A DNA stretch of 6,450 nucleotides from positions 1 to 6,450 of the forward strand of contig JAGWSE010000422.1 of NCBI GenBank assembly GCA_028869395.1, in the 5' to 3' direction. Origin of the DNA: Alphaproteobacteria bacterium (GTDB lineage Bacteria; Pseudomonadota; Alphaproteobacteria; Caulobacterales; Caulobacteraceae). Below are positions 1 to 5,829 of the stretch, one piece after another. A program made the position numbers and the translations under genes. The notes beneath the pieces were generated by a model, which was not told where the DNA came from, searched no databases, and was given only the letters and a program-made list of their open reading frames with translations. Numbering within the stretch: the first letter of the stretch is position 1; each line of letters begins with the position of its first letter.

Positions 1-1004
1 ACCCGCTCGGCCACGTACTCGAAGAGCTTCTTGAGCCTGAGCGCGGCGGTGCGATCGCGCACCTTGGCGGTCGGGCCGACCGGCACGTCCAGCAGCAGGT
101 GGGTGGAGCCCGCCGCCACCTTCTTCGACAGGATGGAGGCGACCATCTGTTCCGGCGTGTCCACCGACAGCGGCCGTTCGACCGAGATCAGCACGTCGTC
201 GGCAGGCGAGAGGTTCACGCGCCCACCCCAGGCGATGCAGGCGCCGCAGCTCTCGACGACCGCCCGCATCTGCGCCTCATCCAGCTCGACGCGGGCGAAG
301 ACCTCCATGGTGTCGGCGGTTCCAGCGGGCGAGGTGATGGCCCGAGACGACGTCTTGGGCATGACGAGGCCGTGTGCGGCCACGATGGGGGTCACCACGA
401 GCGAGGTGCGGTTGCCCGGGATCCCGCCGATGCAGTGCTTGTCGACGACCATCGGGCGGCCCCACGACAGGGTCTGACCTGCAGCGACCATCCCGCGGGT
501 AAGCGACAGCGTCTCCTCCGGGGTCATGAAGGCGGCGCAGGCGACGAGGAACGCCGCGATCTCCATGTCCGACCAGCGGTGCGCGGCAAGGTCTCGCGTG
601 ATGGCCGCAAAATCGGCGTCGGTCAGGCTGGCGCCGGCGATCTTCGCGCGCACGGCCCGAAGCGTCTCGGGTGAACGGGCCGGGGTCACCGTCACGAGAT
701 CCCCAGGCTTCACGCCCAGCCGGCGGAACGCAGGCTGCGGCAGGCCCGCCTCGCCGCGCCCGACCAGAGCAGGATCGTCGCAGATGATCGGCGAAGCCAG
801 CAGGCTCACCCCGGGGGCGCGGACCTCGACCTTGCGCAGACCGGCCAGGCGCTCGGGCCGGAGCGCCGGGCTGTTGCGCGGCAGCAGCACGACGTTCTCG
901 CGAAAGGTGTTCAGCGCGACGGGCTTGGCGGCTAGGGCCGCAGCGGCTCCCGCGTCGGCGGGATTGGTCGGGCCGGCGGTCGGAGATGAGGAGGGTGCGT
1001 CCAC
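1..1004 (-). CDS. Type 2 thymidine phosphorylase / AMP-phosphorylase-like protein (3' end outside window)
   Basis: Nucleoside or nucleotide phosphorylase of the thymidine/pyrimidine phosphorylase family. These cytosolic enzymes split a pyrimidine nucleoside (or, in archaeal relatives, NMPs) with phosphate to give free base and a (deoxy)ribose phosphate. 334 residues are visible; type 2 members are about 500, so the C-terminal third is missing. Visible family motifs: DKHCIGGIPGNRTS at 188-201, the phosphate-binding segment (classical enzymes have DKHSTGGVGD); KTSSRAITSPAGTADTME at 217-234; and SKKVAAGSTHLLLDVPVG near 280-297. The roughly 90-residue N-terminal extension before the helical domain and the GGIPGN wording mark the type 2 (archaeal AMP phosphorylase-like) subgroup. 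The frame opens after the cytochrome stop and contains no ATG before the conserved region. GTG at 1004 is chosen because AGGCGAGG lies eight bases upstream. It lies 69 bases after the tri-heme cytochrome gene, on the same strand. Family is certain; substrate (thymidine versus NMP) is not. Confidence 0.9.
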   Translation of the reverse strand, partial: MDAPSSSPTAGPTNPADAGAAAALAAKPVALNTFRENVVLLPRNSPALRPERLAGLRKVEVRAPGVSLLASPIICDDPALVGRGEAGLPQPAFRRLGVKPGDLVTVTPARSPETLRAVRAKIAGASLTDADFAAITRDLAAHRWSDMEIAAFLVACAAFMTPEETLSLTRGMVAAGQTLSWGRPMVVDKHCIGGIPGNRTSLVVTPIVAAHGLVMPKTSSRAITSPAGTADTMEVFARVELDEAQMRAVVESCGACIAWGGRVNLSPADDVLISVERPLSVDTPEQMVASILSKKVAAGSTHLLLDVPVGPTAKVRDRTAALRLKKLFEYVAER

Positions 1005-1012
1005 GGCGACAT

Positions 1013-1020
1013 CCTCGCCT
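1013..1020 (-). promoter_or_regulatory. Shine-Dalgarno supporting the GTG start of the phosphorylase
   Basis: On the minus strand AGGCGAGG is followed by eight bases and then GTG at 1004. No ATG exists in this frame between the upstream stop at 1074 and the conserved protein, so this purine-rich site decides the start. An ATG at 1012-1010 lies in a different frame. Confidence 0.55.
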
Positions 1021-1066
1021 GGCGCACGCCCCGCGCACTGACCGAGATCAAAGCTTCCCGTGCGCC
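1021..1066. repeat. 8-bp inverted repeat between cytochrome and phosphorylase genes
   Basis: GGCGCACG at 1021-1028 is matched by its perfect complement CGTGCGCC at 1059-1066, with a 30-base loop. In minus-strand mRNA it would form a GC-rich stem that ends immediately before the phosphorylase ribosome-binding site. There is no T-run, so it is not a standard intrinsic terminator. It could slow 3'-end decay of the upstream operon mRNA, influence re-initiation, or be chance in GC-rich DNA. Confidence 0.3.
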
Positions 1067-1073
1067 GGGCCGG

Positions 1074-2558
1074 TCACCCTGGCCCGCCCGCCGTGACGCC
1101 CGCAGGGCGCCCCTTGCTTGCGCCGCCGTTTTCCGCGCCCGAACGGCCGGCCCCGGACCCGTCCGAGGCTGGGGCTGCGCGACCTGCGTTCGCGGTGCCA
1201 TTGTCGCGGCTGTCGGTGCCGGCGACACCCCAGGTCTCCGGGTTCGGATGCGCCAACGCGCCGTGTTGCTGCCGCCCCGCGGGCCCCGGTCCGAAGGTCA
1301 GGCTGCGTCGGATCCCCGCGACCTGGCGGCTGGAGACCGAAGGCGCGGAATTCCCCCACGCGTTGCGGATATAGGTCGCCACCGCCGCGACCTGCGCATC
1401 GTTCAGCTTCCAGGCGTAGGACGGCATGGAAAGCGGCGTCGGCGCGGCCGTCGTGGGCGTCGTCCGCACCCCGCCCAGGATGAAGTGCACGCTCGTCGTC
1501 GGATCGGACTGTTGCAGGTTGGCGTCACCGGCCAGCGGCGGGAAGTAGCGGGGCACGCCCTCGCCGTTCATCTGGTGGCAGGCCGAGCAGGTATCGATGA
1601 AGATCGCCTGGCCTTGGCGCATCACCTTGGAATCGGGCGCGCTCACCTTCGCCGCGGGCGAGGCCGGCCGGTCGGTTAGGTAGGTGGCGATGGCGTCCAG
1701 GTCGGCCTCGGTCAGCTGCGACGTGGAATCGGCGACCACCAGACCCATTTCACCGGTCGCCTGCGAATGGGCGTTTCGACCGGTCTTCAGGAACTCGACG
1801 AGATCCGCCCGGCTCCATCCGCCGAGGCCGGTGCGCCGGTTGGGCGTCAGATCAGGCGCGAACCATTGCGCGAAGCTGCCGCCCCGGAACGCGTCGTCGT
1901 GTTTCGGCGCGCCCAGGAAGTTCTTGGGCGTGTGACAGGCCTGGCAGTGACCCAGGGCCTCGACGAGGTAGGCGCCGCGGTTCCATGCCGCCGACTTCTG
2001 CGGGTCGGGCTTGAACGGACCCTGCCGCAGGAAGAGCCAGTTCCAGACGGCCACAAAGGCGCGGATGTTGAACGGAAACGGCAGCTTGTCGCGCTTCAGG
2101 TCGTTGTGCACGGGCGTGAGCGTCTTCAGGTAGGCGAAGATCGCATCCGAATCCGAGCGGCTGATCAGGGTGTAGTAGTTGTAGGGCATGGCCGGGTAGA
2201 GGTGCTTGCCCTCGTCATCGAGCCCTTCGTGAAGGGACCGGTAGAGTTCGTCGGCCGTCCAGTCCTTGATGCCCGTCTCGTCTGGCGTGATGTTGGCCGA
2301 CAGGATCGTGCCGAACGGCGTCTTCACCGGAAGTCCGCCGGCGAACGGCGCGCCGCCCGGCTTGGTGTGGCAGGCGGCGCAGTCGGCCGCTGCGGTCAGG
2401 TACTTACCGCGGGCGACAAGGCCGGGATCACTCGGCGCCGGCTGGCCCTGACTCCTCGCCAGTCCGGGATGGAACGCCGCCGCCAAGGCGAGCGCGCCCG
2501 CGATGGCGAGGCCCCCGACGCCCGCCGTGAGGCCCGCGTGGACTCCCGGGGCCTTCAT
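1074..2558 (-). CDS. Tri-heme cytochrome c subunit of gluconate-2-dehydrogenase-type complex
   Basis: Electron-transfer subunit of a membrane-bound FAD dehydrogenase; it carries electrons from the flavoprotein to ubiquinone at the periplasmic face. The 494-residue product starts with an export signal (hydrophobic residues about 10-30). Three c-type heme sites follow: C60-AA-C63-H64, C205-QA-C208-H209 and C324-SA-C327-H328. Each has a candidate axial methionine downstream: M124 (YPAMPY), M271 (GEMGLVV) and M378 (LSMPSY). This three-domain layout is typical of the gluconate, sorbitol, fructose and alcohol dehydrogenase cytochrome subunits. The usual domain end is near residue 420; here a Gly/Ala/Ser/Pro-rich tail of about 74 residues follows, without Cys or a clear membrane helix. 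Its start codon overlaps the flavoprotein stop (ATGA) and has no good Shine-Dalgarno sequence, which suggests translational coupling. Family is very secure; the role of the tail is unknown. Confidence 0.94.
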   Translation of the reverse strand: MKAPGVHAGLTAGVGGLAIAGALALAAAFHPGLARSQGQPAPSDPGLVARGKYLTAAADCAACHTKPGGAPFAGGLPVKTPFGTILSANITPDETGIKDWTADELYRSLHEGLDDEGKHLYPAMPYNYYTLISRSDSDAIFAYLKTLTPVHNDLKRDKLPFPFNIRAFVAVWNWLFLRQGPFKPDPQKSAAWNRGAYLVEALGHCQACHTPKNFLGAPKHDDAFRGGSFAQWFAPDLTPNRRTGLGGWSRADLVEFLKTGRNAHSQATGEMGLVVADSTSQLTEADLDAIATYLTDRPASPAAKVSAPDSKVMRQGQAIFIDTCSACHQMNGEGVPRYFPPLAGDANLQQSDPTTSVHFILGGVRTTPTTAAPTPLSMPSYAWKLNDAQVAAVATYIRNAWGNSAPSVSSRQVAGIRRSLTFGPGPAGRQQHGALAHPNPETWGVAGTDSRDNGTANAGRAAPASDGSGAGRSGAENGGASKGRPAGVTAGGPG

Positions 2559-4321
2559 GCGTGCACCAGGAAACCGGGGGACTTCAGGTACTGGTTCTTG
2601 ATGGCGTCAGCGGAGAAGTAGGCGAGCGCGGCGACCGTGCCCGTCGGATTGTAGCCGGGGTTCTGTGGAAAGGCGGTCGAGCCCATCACGAAGAGGTTGT
2701 GGGCGTCCCAGCTCTGCAGATAGCGGTTGATCGCGCTGGACTTCGGATCCTTGCCCATGATCGCGCCGCCGGTGTTGTGGGTGGTCTGATACGGCACCAC
2801 GTCCCAGCTGCCCTTGCGGTAGTTCACCTTGATCTCGCGCGGATTCATCGCCCGGGCGATTTCGGCCGCCCGGTCGGTGATGTAGTCGCTCATCCGGTGC
2901 TCGTTGTCGGTGAAGTCGAAGGTCATCCGCAGCAGCGGCCGGCCGTAGACATCGCGGTAGGTGGGGTCGAGGTCGAGGTAGTTGCCGCGGTGGCTCATGA
3001 CCGCGCCGTGGGTCGCGATCGACATGGATTTCAGGTAGTTGGCCGCCACCGCCTTCTTCCAGGCGGAGCCCCACTTGGGCGTCCCCTCCGGGGTGGGGTG
3101 CGTCTCGATGGGCCGCGCGCCGGTCTGGATGTTGCCGATGTAACCGCCGCCGATGAAGCCCAGACCGGAGTGGTCGAAGTTGTCGCCGTTGTACTTGTCG
3201 ACCACCATCCCGTGGGCGCCGGCGCCGATGAACGGGTTCAGCACCTTGTCGTCGAAGAAGACGTTCACGGACGACGTGATCTGATAGGCGTAGTTCTTGC
3301 CGATCACCCCCTGCCCCGACTGCGGGTCATACGGCTGGCCGATTCCGGAGAGCAGCAGCAGGCGCACGTTGTGCAGGATGTAGGCCGCGAGAATCACCAT
3401 CTCGGCCGGCTGCTCGAACTCCTGGCCGGAGGCGTCGACGTAGGTGGCGCTGACCACGCGCTTGGCCGCCGCGTCGTAGTTCAGCTTGATGACCTCGGAC
3501 TCGGTCCTGAGCGTGAAGTTGGGCTTCTTCATCAGCACCGGCAGGATGGTGGTCTGGGCGCTGGCCTTGGAGTAGTTGCCGCAGCCGAACTTCTCGCAGA
3601 AGCCGCAGTAGGTGCAGGGCCCGAGCTGGACCCCCAGCGGGTTCACGTAGGGCCGCGACATGTTGGCCGCCGGCTGCGGGAAGGGCGAATGGCCGAGCGA
3701 CCTGGCGGCTTCGGCGAACAGCGTCGGCGGATAGCTCATCGCCAGCGGCGGATTGGGGTACTCCCGCCGTCGCGGGCCCTCGAAAGGATTTCCGCCAGGC
3801 TGGATAGCACCTTGAAGATTGCCTGCCTTGCCGCTGATTCCACAGAGATATTCGAACTTGTCGTAGTGTGGCTCCAGCTCATCGTAGGTGACGCCCCAGT
3901 CCTGGATCGTCATGTCGGGCGGGATCGCCTTCGCGCCATAGCGCGACTGGTTGTGGCTGCGGGCCAGAAAGTCCGACGGCAGGAACCGCCAGGTCTGGCC
4001 GTTCCAGTGCACGCCCGCGCCGCCCACGTTGATGCCGGGCAGGAACGAGCCCAGGCGGCGCATCGGCAGCGCCGTCTCGCTCACGTTGTTGCGGACCGTC
4101 AGGGTCTCATGGGCGAGCGGCTCGAACAGCTCGTGGCGCCAGTAGTAGCGCAGTTCGTCCTGGTCGAAGGTCGGCGGGAAATCGATCGGCGTGTCGCGCC
4201 AGGCTCCGCGCTCCAGAGCCAGGACGTTCAGCCCCGCATCGGTCAGCTCCTGGCCCAGGATGGCCCCGGTCCAGCCGAAGCCAACGATGAGCACGTCCAC
4301 GGGTGGCAGGCGGGTCGCCAT
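2555..4321 (-). CDS. GMC-family FAD dehydrogenase, catalytic subunit (gluconate-2-dehydrogenase type)
   Basis: Catalytic flavoprotein (588 residues, usual size) that oxidises an alcohol group of a sugar, sugar acid or polyol in the periplasm. The N-terminus is a Rossmann FAD-binding fold: VDVLIVGFGWTGA with glycines 14, 16 and 19, ending in an acidic E38 (ALERG). The GMC hallmark GGAGVHWNG lies at 100-108. The C-terminus has the catalytic region: H515 in TTHNTGG and N557 in PGYNPTGTV. A cysteine cluster C236-TY-C239-GF-C242-EKFG-C247 matches the region that binds a [3Fe-4S] cluster in FAD-dependent glucose and fructose dehydrogenases of this class; which cysteines are ligands here cannot be told. 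There is no signal peptide, so it probably travels through Tat bound to the small subunit encoded 16 bases upstream. AAGGGAGG precedes the ATG at 4321. The substrate is unresolved: gluconate, 2-ketogluconate, glucose, sorbitol and fructose enzymes share this architecture. Confidence 0.95.
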   Translation of the reverse strand: MATRLPPVDVLIVGFGWTGAILGQELTDAGLNVLALERGAWRDTPIDFPPTFDQDELRYYWRHELFEPLAHETLTVRNNVSETALPMRRLGSFLPGINVGGAGVHWNGQTWRFLPSDFLARSHNQSRYGAKAIPPDMTIQDWGVTYDELEPHYDKFEYLCGISGKAGNLQGAIQPGGNPFEGPRRREYPNPPLAMSYPPTLFAEAARSLGHSPFPQPAANMSRPYVNPLGVQLGPCTYCGFCEKFGCGNYSKASAQTTILPVLMKKPNFTLRTESEVIKLNYDAAAKRVVSATYVDASGQEFEQPAEMVILAAYILHNVRLLLLSGIGQPYDPQSGQGVIGKNYAYQITSSVNVFFDDKVLNPFIGAGAHGMVVDKYNGDNFDHSGLGFIGGGYIGNIQTGARPIETHPTPEGTPKWGSAWKKAVAANYLKSMSIATHGAVMSHRGNYLDLDPTYRDVYGRPLLRMTFDFTDNEHRMSDYITDRAAEIARAMNPREIKVNYRKGSWDVVPYQTTHNTGGAIMGKDPKSSAINRYLQSWDAHNLFVMGSTAFPQNPGYNPTGTVAALAYFSADAIKNQYLKSPGFLVHA

Positions 4322-4337
4322 CGCGGTCCTCCCTTCC

Positions 4338-5069
4338 TCAGCTTCTGGACCAGGCCGGCCGGCCCATCAGCCCCACCGGCGGCAGGGGATAGGGCTTGCC
4401 GTACTGGGTGACGAAGGGTCGATTGTCGTACCGGGCGCCGGGGAAGCCGATCAGCTTCCAGCCCACCATGTCCCGGTTGCCGCCATAGATCGGGTCCGAC
4501 CAGAACCCTTCCATGGTGTTCTGCAGCAGCATGTCGAAGAAGGTCTTGGTCTCCACGCCGGAGAGCTGCACCTGCCCCTTCTCCAACCGGTGCAGGAAGT
4601 CGTCCTGATCGGCGGGGCCGAGCTTGGCGAAGGTCGCCGCCTTGCCCTCACGGCCGACCAGGTCGTCGATGCTCTTCAGGGCGGCGCGGTAGACGGCCGC
4701 GGGCGTCAGGCGCGTCTGATAGCCCTGGGTCTTCTCGCCTGAGCCCCAGGGGCCCTGCATGTACCAGCGCGCGCCACGGCCGAACTCGCCGATGAGTTGA
4801 CGGTCGATGAAGATCGGCACGCCGGCTTCGACCGCGCCCGGGCCGAGCTCATCACGCGGGATCAGGCGCGCGACGACCGCCTCGATGCAGGCCGCTTCCG
4901 CCGGGTTGAAGAACTTGTAGCCGCCGCCCTGGACCGGCGTGGGCGCGTCGGCCTCGCCTTCGCGCCACGGCATGTCGCCGCGGATGACCTGGGCGCTCGC
5001 CGCGCCTGCCAACGGCAGGCCCGCCGCCGCCGCCAGAAGCCGCCTGCGACTGAGCTTGCGCTTGGCCAT
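4338..5069 (-). CDS. Gluconate 2-dehydrogenase subunit 3 family protein (Tat-exported small subunit)
   Basis: Small (gamma) subunit of the three-part dehydrogenase. In characterised relatives it binds the flavoprotein and is needed for its maturation and export as a folded complex. The 243-residue product begins with a twin-arginine signal (LSRRRLLAAAAG, residues 6-17), a hydrophobic stretch and a likely cleavage site after AGAASA (residue 26). The mature part contains the family's conserved C-terminal block with EGFWSDPIYGGN (187-198) and MVGWKLIGFPGARYD (201-215). Start ATG at 5069 is fixed by the Tat signal and by GGGAGG five bases upstream. That Shine-Dalgarno lies within a strong hairpin (5075-5097), so initiation may be regulated. 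First gene of the dehydrogenase operon, 88 bases after gloA. Family and role secure; the enzyme's substrate is not. Confidence 0.93.
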   Translation of the reverse strand: MAKRKLSRRRLLAAAAGLPLAGAASAQVIRGDMPWREGEADAPTPVQGGGYKFFNPAEAACIEAVVARLIPRDELGPGAVEAGVPIFIDRQLIGEFGRGARWYMQGPWGSGEKTQGYQTRLTPAAVYRAALKSIDDLVGREGKAATFAKLGPADQDDFLHRLEKGQVQLSGVETKTFFDMLLQNTMEGFWSDPIYGGNRDMVGWKLIGFPGARYDNRPFVTQYGKPYPLPPVGLMGRPAWSRS

Positions 5070-5074
5070 GCGGC

Positions 5075-5097
5075 CCTCCCGTATTCCCTACGGGAGG
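5075..5097 (-). promoter_or_regulatory. Hairpin sequestering the ribosome-binding site of the dehydrogenase small subunit
   Basis: Arms CCTCCCGTA (5075-5083) and TACGGGAGG (5089-5097), as read on the plus strand, are perfect complements around a 5-base loop. In minus-strand mRNA the 3' arm, ending five bases before the ATG at 5069, contains the Shine-Dalgarno GGGAGG, paired with the anti-Shine-Dalgarno-like CCUCCC of the 5' arm. No U-run follows, so it is not an intrinsic terminator of gloA. It could act as a translational gate (thermometer, or ligand- or protein-controlled) or be a DNA operator dyad. The fold is seen directly; the function is inferred. Confidence 0.6.
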
Positions 5098-5157
5098 AAT
5101 TTCCATCGCAGCGCGATAGTTCCCGTCAGGCCTCAAAGAGCAGAGCGCTCGACGGCC

Positions 5158-5598
5158 TCACCAAGTTCCAACATTGGGCATCGAGGTCCAGGGCTCGGCG
5201 GCCGGCTTGGCCTCACCGCGCTGGAGAAGCTCGATAGAAATGTTGTCGGGCGAGCGGACGAACGCCATGCGGCCGTCGCGTGGCGGCCGGTTGATCGTGA
5301 CACCCCCGTCCATCAGCCGCTGGCAGGTGGCGTAGATGTCGTCCACCGCATAGGCGAGGTGACCGAAATTCCGCCCCCCGCCGTACGCTTCAGGGTCCCA
5401 GTTGTAGGTGAGCTCCACCAGCGGCGCCCGCTTGGCCCTGGCGTCCTCGACGTCATCGGGCGCGCACAGGAAGACAAGCGTGAAGCGACCGCTGGGATTT
5501 TCCGTCCGGCTCACCTCCGCCAGGCCCAGCTTGTTGCAGTAGAAGTCGAGCGAGGCGTCGAGGTCCGTGACGCGGACCATGGTGTGGAGGTATCTCAC
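5158..5598 (-). CDS. gloA: Glyoxalase I (lactoylglutathione lyase)
   Basis: Cytosolic metalloenzyme that isomerises the hemithioacetal of methylglyoxal and glutathione to S-lactoylglutathione, the first step of methylglyoxal detoxification. The 146-residue product matches E. coli GloA along its length: RYLHTMVRVTDLDASLDFY at the start, then VELTYNW, FGHLAYAVDD and SPDNISIELLQ. The four metal ligands of the family are all present: H5, E62, H80 and E123. It lacks the insertions of the longer zinc enzymes, which fits the nickel-activated bacterial class (inference). GTG at 5598 is chosen because AAGAGGAA lies just upstream and the next in-frame Met (residue 7) would lose ligand H5. The open frame extends to 5922, but that part shows no family similarity and overlaps the divergent gene. 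Same strand as the dehydrogenase operon; the 88-base gap has no clear terminator. The last 15 or so residues exceed the usual family end. Confidence 0.92.
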   Translation of the reverse strand: MRYLHTMVRVTDLDASLDFYCNKLGLAEVSRTENPSGRFTLVFLCAPDDVEDARAKRAPLVELTYNWDPEAYGGGRNFGHLAYAVDDIYATCQRLMDGGVTINRPPRDGRMAFVRSPDNISIELLQRGEAKPAAEPWTSMPNVGTW

Positions 5599-5829
5599 CC
5601 AATTCCTCTTACGCTGTAAGTTATGCGACACGGGGTCATGTCGACCCCAGCGGCGCAACGTGCTCGGAATGCGGCCGCGCCGTGGCGAATATAGTCGGCT
5701 TGGCGCCAATTGTGTCGCGGATTTCATTTGCGCTCGCATAACGGTGGCATCAGAAGCTGGGAGTTGGTCGGGCCGCCGGCGTCGCGTTCCTCCCCCTCTG
5801 CGACGCGCAAATCCCGGGGATAGCGTTCG
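5599..5829. promoter_or_regulatory. Divergent intergenic region between gloA and the efflux adaptor gene
   Basis: This 231-base region should carry promoters for both directions. It holds three dyads: CTTAC-3-GTAAG (5608-5620), touching the gloA Shine-Dalgarno; GGGGTC-5-GACCCC (5632-5648); and the 10-bp palindrome TTGGCGCCAA (5700-5709). An AT-rich patch near 5688-5695 reads TATAGT on the plus strand and TATATT on the minus strand, possible -10 boxes, but neither has a convincing -35 at the right distance. No small gene is supported here. Confidence 0.5.
5632..5648 (-). repeat. Inverted repeat in the gloA leader
   Basis: GGGGTC (5632-5637) and GACCCC (5643-5648) are perfect complements around the 5-base spacer ATGTC, 33 bases upstream of the gloA GTG. 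It could be a hairpin in the gloA leader mRNA or a half-site operator; nothing distinguishes these. A weaker dyad (5608-5620) follows it directly and overlaps the Shine-Dalgarno sequence. Confidence 0.3.

Noticed and set aside
277..1038. 253-codon open frame on the minus strand, overlapping the phosphorylase in another frame
   Set aside because: Arg/Gly/Pro-rich translation with no domain; the adjacent frame encodes unmistakable phosphorylase motifs.
1060..1679. Overlapping plus-strand open frames opposite the cytochrome tail
   Set aside because: Arg/Pro-rich translations without domains or ribosome-binding sites; the minus-strand cytochrome frame is continuous through this region.
2561..4411. 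616-codon open frame on the plus strand opposite the GMC flavoprotein gene
   Set aside because: It is antisense to a gene with clear family motifs, shows no recognisable domain, and its valine/arginine/glycine-rich composition is what a mirrored frame of GC-rich coding DNA gives.
5075..5097. Intrinsic terminator for gloA
   Set aside because: The stem is strong but is followed by GCCGCATGG rather than a U-run, and it overlaps the next gene's ribosome-binding site.
5688..5695. Sigma-70 -10 boxes (TATAGT plus strand, TATATT minus strand)
   Set aside because: No acceptable -35 element at 16-18 bases in either direction, so not listed as separate promoters.
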